DNA from: an uncultured Luminiphilus sp.
Lineage (GTDB): Bacteria; Pseudomonadota; Gammaproteobacteria; Pseudomonadales; Halieaceae
Length of the DNA: 64,000 bases
Assembly (NCBI GenBank): GCA_943787485.1
Contig: CALSMP010000013.1
Span: 1-64,000, forward strand
Direction: 5' to 3'
In this document: in pieces, positions 1-9,547 of the stretch
Numbering within the stretch: position 1 is the first letter of the stretch
How the letters are laid out: every line of letters begins with the position of its first letter
Made by a program: the position numbers and the translations under genes
The notes under the pieces: generated by a model
What the model was told of the DNA's origin: nothing
The model's input: only the letters and a program-made list of their open reading frames with translations
Databases searched by the model: none

Positions 1-16
1 ACCTAGGAGCCGAACT

Positions 17-331
17 GTGCCTGTTATTACATTTATTGAATTCGACGGAACCGAGCATCAGGTTGATGCGGACGCAGGAATCTCCATCATGGAGACAGCG
101 TTAAAGCACAACATACCGGGTATCGACGCGGACTGCGGGGGCTCTGCCGTCTGCGGGACCTGCCATTGCTTTGTACAGGCGGGTGGTCCCTTGCCAGCTG
201 TCGATCCTCAAGAGGAATCAATGCTTGGACTCAGACCCGATCGTGCGGAGGACTCTCGACTAGGGTGTCAGGTCGTCATCTCCGATGAAATGGGGGATTT
301 AACGGTAAAGTTGCCAGAGTTTCAGATGTGA
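17..331 (+). CDS. [2Fe-2S] ferredoxin, P450-partner type
   Basis: Small cytoplasmic electron carrier of the adrenodoxin/putidaredoxin class, 104 aa, normal length. The cluster ligands are visible: Cys in DADCGG, then CGTC, and a last Cys in GCQV near residue 85. It starts at a GTG with TAGGAG seven bases upstream. A CYP153 P450 begins 110 bp downstream on the same strand. CYP153 enzymes are commonly encoded with such a ferredoxin and a ferredoxin reductase, so it probably supplies electrons to that P450 (inference). No reductase gene is in the window; it may lie upstream of base 1. The gene itself is intact although its neighbour is broken. Confidence 0.9.
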   Translation: MPVITFIEFDGTEHQVDADAGISIMETALKHNIPGIDADCGGSAVCGTCHCFVQAGGPLPAVDPQEESMLGLRPDRAEDSRLGCQVVISDEMGDLTVKLPEFQM

Positions 332-440
332 TTGCCGGGTTAGCACTAGATTTAGAGTCGTCTTTTACGTCTTTTCGCGTGACTTCGAAAGCGAAATAGA
401 GATAGGTAAAGCCATACCGGATACAAGTGGGGTGTTCCGA

Positions 441-1731
441 ATGAATCAGGCCGTTACGCAAATCGATGGTTTACCCGATCCACTAACCACGCCCGCTGGA
501 TGAGCTCGATGTCTCCGACCCCCCCGGCGCTTTGAACACGACACCTGGCAGCCCCTTTTTGAGCGCCTGCGCCGAGAGAGTCCGGGTCCATTATCAGTCG
601 TATGGGCCCGGCGGTGAGGGCAGTGAGGGAGATTTCTGGTCCATCACTCGCTTCCGCCGACATTATGGACGTGGAAAAAAACTGGCAGAGGGCATTCTCC
701 CTCAGAACCCTCGATCGCCATTCTAGATCCAGAGCCCGACATGGTGGTGCAGATGTTTATCTCCACCGACCCGCCGCTGCACGGACGATCAGAGGCGGGC
801 CGTGCAAGGTGTGGTAGCGCCACGAAACCTGCAGGAGTTCGAAAAATTAATTCGTCAGCGAACCCAGGATACCCTCGACGCACTGCCCGTGGGCGAGACC
901 TTTAACTGGGTAGAGAAGGTTTCTATTGACCTCACAACAAAGATGTTGGCGACCCTGTTCGACTTTCCCCTACGACATGCGCCACAAACTTACCGAATGG
1001 TCTGATGCGGCGACTTCGGACGAACGGATTACGGCGGGAGAGGGCCTTACAATTGATGAGCGTCGAGTCATCATGATGGAAATGTTGGAGGCGTTTACAA
1101 CGCTCTGGCATCAGCACAAAGCGAGTGATCAGGAATCCTTCGATCTCATCCGTATGCTGCAGAAAGACCCCAAAACTGCCGACATGGTAGATGATCCGCT
1201 GTCCTATATGGGCAATCTGATGTTGCTTATCGTTGGTGGTAACGACACGACCTCGTAATTCGATGACGGGCGGTGTGTTTTATCTCAACGAAAATCCTGG
1301 CGAGTACCACAAGCTCAAAAAAGACGTGGGCCTCATTCCCTCGATGGTGTCTGAGATCATTCGTTACCAGACCCCGTTACCTCATATGCGCCCGCACAGC
1401 GACCCGAGACGTAAGAGCTTGGGGGCAAGTTGATTCCAGAAAGGCAGCCGCGTTGTCCTTTGGTATGCGTCTGGCAACCGTGACAGCGATGTCATCCCGA
1501 GGCCGACAGCTTTATCATTGACCGACCCAATGTGCGCAATCATTTGTCATTTGGGATGGGCATTCATCGGTGCATGGGTAACCGTCTCGCGGAGATGCAG
1601 CTGCGTGTTCTATGGGAGGAAATAATGAAGCGCTTTGAGCATATCGAGGTTGTTGGAGCTCCCAAGCGCATCTGTAACAATTTCGTTCGCGGTTATCACG
1701 AGCTGCCGTGCGGGTGCATCCAAGACGCTAG
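441..1731 (+). pseudogene. Cytochrome P450, CYP153 family (alkane hydroxylase), multiply frameshifted
   Basis: CYP153 enzymes hydroxylate the terminal carbon of alkanes using electrons from a ferredoxin. The reading frame changes about a dozen times. Read across frames, the protein is nearly complete: DTWQPLFERLRRESPVHY at the N-terminus, DMVVQMFISTDPPLH, ELTT-like SIDLTTKMLATLFDFP, the I-helix GGNDTT, the ExxR region EIIRYQTPLPHMR, and the heme loop [10 protein letters not shown] with its Cys ligand. Almost every shift is one extra base, for example in the C run at 519-525, GGG at 584-586 and CCCC near 970. Deletions appear only near 1497 and 1705. Restoring the last gives a C-terminus LPVRVHPRR and a TAG stop at 1729-1731. 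The motifs are not eroded, so this is either sequence error or very recent damage. Family assignment is firm; function as written is not. Confidence 0.85.
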
Positions 1732-1763
1732 ATTTGTAGGCCGAGACCAAAAACGAAATTACT

Positions 1764-3093
1764 TTATAGAGTACGTCCGCCTGTTTCCTCCAGTGCTGAC
1801 AGCGACCACAGGGTAAGCAGTGCCGCTATCAGGATGTAGACCGAAACAAAAATAATTCCCAGCTCATTCCACAGCAGTACGGGCGATGGTGGGTGCCAAG
1901 GCACCGCCTAGGATGGCGCCGATCTGATAGCCGAGGGACGCGCCCGAATAGCGTACTTCCGTTGAAAATAGCTCGGTGAAGTAGGCCGCTTGTGGGCCGT
2001 ATTGCATGCCTACAAATACAAGACCCAGCGTGATTGCCACAATGATCAGCTCGATTGACCCGGTGTCGATCAGGGGGAACAGAGCAAAGCCCCAGAGACC
2101 GGGTTAACAACGCCCCCGCGCGATAGACATTTTTTTCTGCCAATGGCGGTCTGAAAGACCTGAAAAATAGAATTGGGTAGGCACCATGATCGCGCTCGCA
2201 ATGAGCACCGCAGTTAGCATTTGATCCCGGCTGAGGTCGACGGTGGGGAGAGTTCAGGCCGTAGGCCACCAGCAAATGCGATCAGGATATAAAACGTCAC
2301 CTGAACCGATAGAAAAGCGCCAGCGGCCAAGTGCGATGCGGCGTGGATAGCGCTGTAACGCTTCAATCACTGGCGAACGTTTTACCTGTGCTGCAGCGTC
2401 GCCACTGTCTTGGGCGGCTTTCCAGGCTCTTGAAACGCTTCGGTATCTTCAAGCCGTAGCTGCACATACAGCGAAATAATGATGAGCACAATTGAAGCGA
2501 TGAAGGGCAGTCGCCAGCCCCAGGCCATAAAAGCCTCATCGCTCATACTTAGGCTGACGCCGATGAACGCCAGATTAGCCAGTATAACTCCCACCGGCGC
2601 TCCCGCTTGTGCGTAGGCACCATACCAGCCTCGCTTGTCGGCGGGTGCGCTTTCCGTTACCAAGAGCATGGCGCCGCCCCATTGGCCGCCAATCGCGAGA
2701 CCCTGAATGAAACGCAGCAATACGAGTAACAGTGGCGCTGCTACACACCTATGGTGGCGTAGGTCGGCAGCAATCCGATCAAGGGTGGTGGCGGCCCCCA
2801 TCATCATGCAGTGCGACCACGAGGGTTCGCTTACGGCCAATGCGATCGCCAAAATGGCCAAAGATCACGCCGCCGACTGGTCGAGCAATAAACCCCACAG
2901 CAAACGTGCTGAATGAGATGATCAGCAAGACCATCGCGGGTAGGTCTTGCGGAAAGAACAGCCTTTTGGAAAACATCACCGCCGCTGCTGTGCCGTACAG
3001 AAAGAAGTCATACCAACTCGATGCTGGTGCCCCGCGAGCGAGGTAAGCGCAACCTTGCGCATGCTTTGGTTGCTGCCCTTCCGACACGTGCAT
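1764..3093 (-). pseudogene. MFS transporter, MHS (metabolite:H+ symporter) type, frameshifted
   Basis: Inner-membrane secondary transporter of the KgtP/ProP/ShiA-like subfamily; substrate not predictable. The N-terminal part reads WYDFFLYGTAAAV, then the signature GHFGDRIGRKRTL. After frame changes near 2760-2820 it continues RFIQGLAIGGQWGGAMLLV and WGWRLPF. Further shifts follow near 2380-2100 and at about 1875. Repairing these one- or two-base insertions gives a normal last helix and an ending [12 protein letters not shown] with TAA at 1764-1766. The gene therefore converges on the P450 with a 32 bp gap. As with the P450, conserved motifs are intact and the lesions are mostly insertions. 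Confidence 0.8.
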
Positions 3094-3149
3094 GTTCTAA
3101 TCCTTATTATTGTATGCTGACTTACCGCCCACGATGCGGCCTTGCGTTC

Positions 3150-3225
3150 TGGTGCCCTCGCCAGGACTCGAACCTGGAATCACCGCTTAGGAGGCAGTAG
3201 TTATATCCTGTTTAACTACAAGGGC
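3150..3225 (-). tRNA. tRNA-Arg (CCT anticodon)
   Basis: A complete 76-nt cloverleaf on the minus strand. The acceptor arm is GCCCTTG pairing with CGAGGGC (one G-U). The anticodon stem ACTGC/GCGGT encloses the loop CTCCTAA, giving anticodon CCT for codon AGG. The T arm is CCAGG-TTCGAGT-CCTGG. The discriminator is A, and the CCA end is encoded in the DNA at 3150-3152. It lies between the broken transporter and sulfatase genes, in a spot typical of tRNA-flanked accessory DNA, although no integrase or attachment repeat was seen beside it. Confidence 0.96.
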
Positions 3226-3378
3226 GTTCCGGTATTATGCCAAAAGATTGTGTCACATTGAAAATCGCTGGGTTAAAAGACTGTCGATCCCTCCCGCGTG
3301 CTCAAAACAGGTGACGATTCAAAGAGATTTTTGGCAACACTAAAACCTTGGTGTGACGCACGCGTCTAGATTTGTGGT

Positions 3379-5012
3379 TCATTTGCATAGGCCCCCGCCA
3401 ACCCACCGATATGGCTCGCAGTTGTAAATTAGACGCCCCCGCCTCTCCGTACTGCCAGTCTAGGGCTTTTACCGCATTTTCCGGTGCCATGCCCGACGCT
3501 GCTTTGCCCTGCAGTTCTTCCAGCGGTATGGGGTAACCAGCCCAGTCAATTGGTGCTCGCCACCCAGGGGGAGGAACCAGCTCTGATCGCGTGCCCGCCA
3601 CCGGATACAGGGACCGCCAAGAACCGGATTTCCTCTGAAAGATCGGCAAACAACTCCCGGGGTGGCTGCTGCGGCGAGGTTGTTTGTCTCGTAGGGATCC
3701 CTTTTTTATCTTGAACAGGTGAGTTTTCGACGTCAATCGAATTCAGCCCGGCGTGAATTTTTTGGACCAACTTCCAATCCTCGTCAAACACTGTTGCGTT
3801 TATACGGTTTTTGAAGGGCGTTTCCGAAATAAAGAAGAGGGGCTTGTCCTCGGGGGATGTAGGCCTGCCCAGTGATTGCGGCGAGCATATTGTTTCCATC
3901 CAGTGGGTAGTGAGTGGTTGCCTCGATTCCTGCTGCAGCCATTAACGTTGGTAGTACGTCCATCACGGAGATGATTGAGCTCGCCCTGCCTCCCGCGGGA
4001 AATTGCCCCCCGGCCAGCGCGCGACAGCAACAACGCGAATACCCCCCTCAAAGGCATCTCCCTTTCCCCCTCGGAGTGGCGAGTTGTCTGCGCCCCCCGA
4101 GGCATAGGTAGCGCCGCCGTTATCTGAAAAAAACAGGACAATGGTGTTGTCGCTAATGCCTTGCTCATCAAGGGTCTCTAGGACCTGATTGATAGCCTGA
4201 TCCATAGCGTCAACGACAGCCGCATAAACTGGACGGGCTGACCCGCGCCCAGACATTTTGCTGATAAGTCGGGTTCTGTCCGCCATCTCGCTCCTACTTG
4301 GAGGACGTTCATCCTCCAGATCTGCGTATTTGGCCATCAAATCAGCAGGGGCCTCTAGCGGAGTGTGAGGTGCAAGCATGGGCAGGTAGATGAAAAAAGG
4401 CTTGGTGACATCTCGCTCAACGATATAGCGGCTCACTTCATCAGCCAACAAAAACGTCTCATAGCCCGAGTCGTCGATGGATTTACCATTGCGTTGAAAA
4501 TCCTTGCCTCCGAGGCTGGCGAAAGGCGGAAAATAGCCTACTTCGGTATGAAGGTGGCCGTAAAAATGATCAAATCCACGTGCGTTTGGGTGATAGCTAG
4601 CCTGTGCATGCCCCAAATGCCATTTTCCCACCATTGCTGTTTGATATCCCGAGGTTTTCAGGAGCTCGGGTAGAAAGGTTTCATCAGGGTGCACGCCATT
4701 ATTCTGCCAGGGCATGATCGTGGAATAGGCCACACCGAGTCGCATGGGGTCACGGCCAGTCATGAGTGCAGCGCGGGTGGGGGAGCAAATAGGCGTGGTA
4801 TAGAAGCGATCTAGTTGCACACCCTCTGCTGCTAAGCGATCCAATGCTGGCGTGGCAATCTGCTCGTTGCCGTGGAAGCCCACGTCTGCCCAGCCCAAAT
4901 CGTCTGCGACAATGACGATAATATTAGGCTGATCGTCGGCAAAAGAGGGGGAAATAATCAGGAAGCTCAGCACCCAAAAAATAATTAACAAACGGCTTAA
5001 GCGGTGTGACAT
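3379..5012 (-). pseudogene. Secreted arylsulfatase-family sulfatase, frameshifted in its last third
   Basis: Type I sulfatase for sulfate esters, probably periplasmic. Starting at ATG 5012 it has a signal peptide (LLIIFWVLSFLIISPSFA), the metal-binding VADDLGWADVG, and the CSPTR motif whose Cys becomes formylglycine (C-x-P-x-R). LFFSDNGG follows. The frame is intact for about 315 codons and then breaks near 4010 (a run of six G), 3855 (a run of five C), in several places from 3740 to 3600, and near 3440. Repairing single extra bases gives the normal downstream segments VMDVLPTLMAAAGIE, LFFISETPF and WKLVQKI, and an end RLIYNCEPYRWVGGGLCK with TGA at 3379-3381. A formylglycine-generating enzyme is not in the window. 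An alkylsulfatase-like gene is transcribed divergently 76 bp away, suggesting a shared theme of sulfate-ester use. Confidence 0.85.
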
Positions 5013-5088
5013 TAAATGGCCCTGTATGATGGTCTGGATGCTGAGTTGAGTTGCTTTGTTAATCCACCCTAAACGACGAGGGTAGAAG

Positions 5089-6480
5089 ATGTCCTCAAGA
5101 AGATCCACTGCGATTGCCATACTTGTTAGCTTGGGTGTTGTTGCGCTCGTTGTTTTTGGCGACCGAATACAGCGCGAAGTCAGACATTTTCTGGTTGGTG
5201 AGCTGGGTGATGTTGCTGTCGCCCGCATGCAACGGCTTGCGGCTGATGACGACTCAGACCATATGGCGGCAGCGGAGATGATCACGTTACCTATATTGGT
5301 TAGCGAGCCCGCCCCGGGCATTTTCGCGGCGAGTGGTGTCGGAAATACCTTTGTTATACGCACTGATGATGGCGACATTATTTTTGATACAGGGTTGATT
5401 ATTCAGGCCGCCAAGCAATACGACCTGATCAGTGAACAACTTGATTCCCTTAAACCAGTGAAAATTTTCCTGAGTCATGCACACGCTGACCATGTCGGGG
5501 GGGTGAGAATTTGGTCTTCTCCCGAAACTGAATTGGTTGCCTCTTCGGAATTTCTTGAGGAGCAGCGCTATCTCACCGAGCTCAACCCATATTTACACCA
5601 GCGAAATCGTATGCTTTTTCCGTGGCTACCTGACGAGCCAAGAGAACTCCCCGGTATGAATTTTCGCGGTCTCAAGCCCGATACTGTTGTTGAGCGAGGA
5701 CGGCCTTTGCGTTTTACCCAGGGGGGTAGGGTTTTCGAGGTATGGTCGCTACCTGGCGCCGAGGGGGCAGATAATTTGCTGTTATGGCTTCCTGAGGAGA
5801 AAATTCTTTTGTCGGGCGATTTTTTCGGACCTCAGTTTCCGCAGTTCCCAAATATTTTTACGATGCGGGGTGAGAAAGTTCGAAAGCCTATTGAATATAT
5901 CGAGTCGCTCAATACGGTTATCAATTTTGCTCCCAGGCTGATTTTGCCTAGCCATCTGGTGCCCGTGCAGGGATCAGAACAAATAGTCGCCGACTTGGTC
6001 CGTATCCGCGACGCTGTGCAATGGGTTCACGATCAGACGGTGGCGGGCATGAACGAGGGAAAGACAGTGGGCGAGCTCATGGAGGACATAAGACTGCCAC
6101 CTCAACTCTCCCTAGCTCAAACTCATGGCAAGGTAAGTTGGGCCGTAAAAAGTATTTGGGAGTATTACGCCACTTGGTTTCACTTCGACAGGACCTCGGA
6201 GTTATACGCTACCCCTCAGTCAGCTGTGCTCGCGGACCTAGCTTCAGCAATCGATCATGCGAAAGTCACGGTTGGCATTGACGCCGCTATTGAAAGGCGC
6301 GAGTGGGAGCGAGCACTTCATTTACTCGAATTGCTCGAGGGAGATGAGATCCTCACCGAAGCTCTGAAAAGTCGGTGGATTACGGTTGTTAGGGCGTTGC
6401 GAGAGCGTGCGCTGGCTAATGAGAAAAATGACTATGAGCTGTACTGGCTCGATGCGCAGTTACGTAGGTTAGAACAATGA
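5089..6480 (+). CDS. Metallo-beta-lactamase-fold alkylsulfatase-like hydrolase
   Basis: Probable zinc hydrolase of the SdsA/BDS1 alkylsulfatase group. One N-terminal membrane helix (residues 7-23) suggests it is anchored and faces the periplasm. The zinc motif H130-A-H132-A-D134-H135 is clear, followed by a second metal site region LSGDFFGPQFPQFPN. From about residue 330 the sequence matches the alkylsulfatase dimerisation region (GKVSWAVKSIWEYYATWFHFDRTSELY). At 463 aa it is shorter than SdsA1 and lacks its usual C-terminal sterol-carrier-like domain. ATG 5089 has GAGGGTAG upstream. It is divergent from the arylsulfatase gene. Substrate is not provable; a lactonase-type activity is the main alternative. 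Confidence 0.8.
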   Translation: MSSRRSTAIAILVSLGVVALVVFGDRIQREVRHFLVGELGDVAVARMQRLAADDDSDHMAAAEMITLPILVSEPAPGIFAASGVGNTFVIRTDDGDIIFDTGLIIQAAKQYDLISEQLDSLKPVKIFLSHAHADHVGGVRIWSSPETELVASSEFLEEQRYLTELNPYLHQRNRMLFPWLPDEPRELPGMNFRGLKPDTVVERGRPLRFTQGGRVFEVWSLPGAEGADNLLLWLPEEKILLSGDFFGPQFPQFPNIFTMRGEKVRKPIEYIESLNTVINFAPRLILPSHLVPVQGSEQIVADLVRIRDAVQWVHDQTVAGMNEGKTVGELMEDIRLPPQLSLAQTHGKVSWAVKSIWEYYATWFHFDRTSELYATPQSAVLADLASAIDHAKVTVGIDAAIERREWERALHLLELLEGDEILTEALKSRWITVVRALRERALANEKNDYELYWLDAQLRRLEQ

Positions 6481-6592
6481 ATAGAGGTTGCCCTTTAGAT
6501 CCGGTCGCGATATTTCAACCTTTTGTTTCCAACGCTCTCAGTAATCGAAAATTATAGTCGACGCCTAGGTTGGAAGTCGGTCGAAGAAATCA

Positions 6593-7831
6593 GTGAAAGC
6601 AAATAAAAGACATCCAGAGCGCCGGCCCTCGCGTCGAGAACCTGCCTTCGAAGGGGTTGTAGTAGATATTGCGAGCGATGGCCGTGGCGTGGTGAAGCGC
6701 GACGACGGTAAAGTCTTTTTTGTGAAGGGTGCCTGGCTCGGGGAGCGGGCCTTGATCAAGCCGACCGCTGCTAGAGGTAGCATCGGTTTCGGTGTCGCTG
6801 CCGAGGTAATAGAAGCAAGTCCCGCCCGTCAACAGGCGCCCTGTGATTACCATGGATTTTCTTCCGCTGAGTGCGGCGGATGCCCATGGGCTTTTGTGAG
6901 TTACGGGGCGCAATGCGAGGCTAAGCGACAGCGCGTAAAAAAAGCTCTCGATAAATTGCAGCCGAAATCTGGTGTGGAGGTAGATCTCATCAAAGCGGAC
7001 GCGCCGTGGGGTTATCGCAATAGAGTGCAATTCAAGACCGACGGTAAAAAACTGGGTTTCTTTGGTAGCGGAAGCAACGAACTCGTCGATATTTGGGATT
7101 GCCCGGTATTGTCTCACAAGAATCAAAAAACGCTTGCAAGTTTGCGCCAGACGCTACCTAACAAGCATTGGTCCAGCGACAAGCGCAGGGGGAAGCATTG
7201 GGTCAATCTCCACATTGACGAGTCTTCCGAGCAGCCGTCCATAGACGTGCGACTGCCTTTTCGTCAGGCTAATGACGCTCAAAACGCGCGAATGCTCGAT
7301 TGGCTGGAGCAAGTTGTCAGCCCAGTAGATGACTCTGCTGAGGTGCTGGAATTGTTTGCGGGCAATGGCAATCTGACGCAAGTACTCGCCGCCAAGTTTG
7401 CCGCGGTGACTGCCGTCGAAGCCGACATGAACAGTGTGCAGTCGATAGCGGGGAATCACTGGCCTGGCGTAGAAACCAAGGTCTGCGATCTTTTTCAAAA
7501 GAAAGAGGTTGATGCGCTGGTGGCCGCTATGACGTCAACCGATGTGTTGGTTATGGATCCTCCCAGGGAGGGGATGACTCTGACGCCCGCGCTGGTGGGT
7601 GGCTTAGAGCGGCTGCGAACCGTTGTTTATATATCCTGTGACGTGGCAACCTGGGCGCGAGACAGCGCCGCATTTATCGACGCGGGTTTCTCGTTCACAC
7701 GGGTTGCTGCCCTCGATATGTTTCCACAGACACCGCACGTCGAGATCCTTAGTGTACTCGAATCGCCAATGGCTAGCCCGATTCTCGGTCACCGCTTTTT
7801 ATCAACCGAACAGCGAGTGCTCGATGACTAG
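6593..7831 (+). CDS. rlmD: 23S rRNA (uracil-C5)-methyltransferase, RlmD/TrmA family
   Basis: SAM-dependent enzyme that methylates C5 of a uridine in RNA, most probably U1939 of 23S rRNA. An N-terminal TRAM-like domain (residues 18-78) is followed by Cys residues of a [4Fe-4S] site (CDYHGFSSAECGGC, with a further Cys in AQCEAK). The SAM site is LELFAGNGNLTQ, then DPPREG. The catalytic Cys is C349 in YISCDVATWARD, and the terminal general-base motif is PQTPHVE. Length (412 aa) fits the family. The GTG start at 6593 has only a weak ribosome site. Its 3' end overlaps the convergent transporter gene by 30 bp. RlmC is the alternative specificity. Confidence 0.85.
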   Translation: MKANKRHPERRPSRREPAFEGVVVDIASDGRGVVKRDDGKVFFVKGAWLGERALIKPTAARGSIGFGVAAEVIEASPARQQAPCDYHGFSSAECGGCPWAFVSYGAQCEAKRQRVKKALDKLQPKSGVEVDLIKADAPWGYRNRVQFKTDGKKLGFFGSGSNELVDIWDCPVLSHKNQKTLASLRQTLPNKHWSSDKRRGKHWVNLHIDESSEQPSIDVRLPFRQANDAQNARMLDWLEQVVSPVDDSAEVLELFAGNGNLTQVLAAKFAAVTAVEADMNSVQSIAGNHWPGVETKVCDLFQKKEVDALVAAMTSTDVLVMDPPREGMTLTPALVGGLERLRTVVYISCDVATWARDSAAFIDAGFSFTRVAALDMFPQTPHVEILSVLESPMASPILGHRFLSTEQRVLDD

Positions 7832-9109
7832 AAGCAGACTGGACGCGGCAACGCCTAAAAGTGTAACGGGGATACCAACCTTTACGTAGGTCCAGAGCTT
7901 GAACTCAATACCACTTGCAGCCAGCATTCGTAGCCACATCATTGCAGCCAAAGACCCCACTGGCAGCATTTTTGGTCCTAGGTCTGCGCCGATCAACGAC
8001 GCCATTACTATCGCCTGTTCCAGACTTTGCTCCAACGCCAAATCTTCAACAACCCAGATCATAAGGCTGACCGTCGAGTGATTGTTGATCACCGCTGCGA
8101 CGACCGCTGATAAGAAAGACATGCCGAGAATGGAAAGTTCGGTACTGGTGTCTAGTAGCTGCCGAGACACAACTGCGACTTCGTCGGTCAGGCCGGCGTT
8201 GCGAACCGCCACGGCTACGATGGCAACCGCGGTCATAAACACGAGTATTGGAATGTCCACGCGGGATGTGATCACACGCGCCTTGCGTGTGACGGCGTAC
8301 GCATAGGTGCACGTTATAACTGCACCGGTCACAGCCACTATCCAAATTGGGAATCCTGTAATTTGTTCCAGTGTGAAAAAGGTAAGGACGACGAATAACA
8401 GACTACCAACGATCCATTGATGCCGGACCTCCGTCCTTTTGTCCTCGCTGATGTCTAGGCCGGCATCGACGATGAAATCAGGTTTGGCTCGGAGCTCTCG
8501 CCGAAAGAAGATCATCAGTCCCATCCAGGTGACTAACATTGAAACGAAAGCTGGGAGCGCCATCCAGAAAAAGTAGGTGAGAAAGGGGATGTCAAAGTAG
8601 GAAGCGGCGATGATGTTAATTGGATTGGAGATGACCAGTGTGCCTACCAGGTTGCCTATGTATAAAACTGCAAAGAGAAAGGGAAGGTGGTCCTGATCAG
8701 AGTGCTCGCCTTTTCTGTTTTTGCATAGCTGAATGGTGAGCGGCGTCAGGAGAAGAATTGCGGCATCGTTGGTGAAGAGTGCGCCAAAGCCGGCACCAAT
8801 CCAAAACAGCAGAGACATGAGGCGCCGGCTACTGCCCCTCGATGACCTCACGATTAAACTGGTGATTCTATCCAGCAATCCGACGCTGCGGCATGCCCCG
8901 ACGAATAACATGAGGCTGGCGATTGTGAGTACAGCAGGCACCATGCTCGCGGTGGTTTCCCACACCAGCGCCGGGGGTACTCCCCCTGTTACCACGCTCG
9001 CGACGACGCCGGCTATACCAATGGCCCCAAAGCCTACTTCCTTCCCGCCAAATATCTTCGGCCGGATAAGTGCGGCGGCGACCATCAGGCCTAAAATGAT
9101 GTACTGCAA
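7802..9109 (-). CDS. ArsB/NhaD-type (ion transporter superfamily) membrane protein
   Basis: Inner-membrane transporter with about ten to twelve predicted helices over 435 aa. It matches the ArsB/NhaD/SLC13-like fold: two similar halves, each with a re-entrant region, here FTNDAAILLLTPLT in the first half and INNHSTVSL plus GADLGPKMLPVGSLAAMMWLR in the second. The last segment resembles the ArsB signature GANLGP-x-x-x-x-GS. No arsR or arsC is adjacent, so arsenite export is not supported by context; a Na+/H+ antiporter or a small-anion transporter is equally possible. The gene stands alone and converges with rlmD. Confidence 0.75.
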   Translation of the reverse strand: MQYIILGLMVAAALIRPKIFGGKEVGFGAIGIAGVVASVVTGGVPPALVWETTASMVPAVLTIASLMLFVGACRSVGLLDRITSLIVRSSRGSSRRLMSLLFWIGAGFGALFTNDAAILLLTPLTIQLCKNRKGEHSDQDHLPFLFAVLYIGNLVGTLVISNPINIIAASYFDIPFLTYFFWMALPAFVSMLVTWMGLMIFFRRELRAKPDFIVDAGLDISEDKRTEVRHQWIVGSLLFVVLTFFTLEQITGFPIWIVAVTGAVITCTYAYAVTRKARVITSRVDIPILVFMTAVAIVAVAVRNAGLTDEVAVVSRQLLDTSTELSILGMSFLSAVVAAVINNHSTVSLMIWVVEDLALEQSLEQAIVMASLIGADLGPKMLPVGSLAAMMWLRMLAASGIEFKLWTYVKVGIPVTLLGVAASSLLLVIEHSLFG

Positions 9110-9547
9110 ACGATCCCCTTCTACGAAGCAAATTGTGTTTAACCGGTATGCTTGAGTGGCGGTTCAAAGCTAGCCATATCCCCGCACAGCCGAAGACGCT
9201 CGAGTCGTCTTTGCGGCATTGGTCCACACTCACCCCCGCCGGCGGGTAGCAGGGTACCGCATCAAGAGTTTATGTGTCACCTTTGATTGCTGATAACCGA
9301 ACATTCAATTCGAGAAAGCTAAATTCCTGTTTTGACAAAGGTTGGGCAATTTAGGGGTTACATTTTTTCTCAAACCCTAATACATTTTGCGGTGCTGGAT
9401 GTTGCGCAGCTTCGCCTACGTAGGAGAGAGTGCGTTGGGAGAGGGGAGCAGGCCCTTGGTAAGGCGCTATCCGGGCTAAGGTTTGCGCCCTGCGTCGAGA
9501 CTTGAAATCAGAAAACAGTAACCAAGCGATGAGGGTAATCTATCTCC
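9110..9547. other. Intergenic region, no gene recognised
   Basis: About 440 bp between the transporter start and the surface-protein remnant. It contains a TTGACA hexamer at about 9333 and an imperfect inverted repeat around 9350-9382 (TTAGGGGTT facing AAACCCTAA across a T-rich centre), perhaps an operator or promoter area. No clear -10 box at proper spacing, small RNA or conserved reading frame was found. Confidence 0.4.

Noticed and set aside
2382-2861. Separate transporter-fragment gene
   Set aside because: It is the middle of the frameshifted MFS gene, whose other parts lie in adjoining frames.
5013-5378. Upstream extension of the sulfatase reading frame by about 120 codons on the minus strand
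   Set aside because: It overlaps the divergent alkylsulfatase gene, and a proper signal peptide begins at ATG 5012.
9350-9382. Imperfect palindrome before the surface-protein remnant as a terminator
   Set aside because: Pairing is interrupted and the long loop holds the T run; recorded only as part of the intergenic note.
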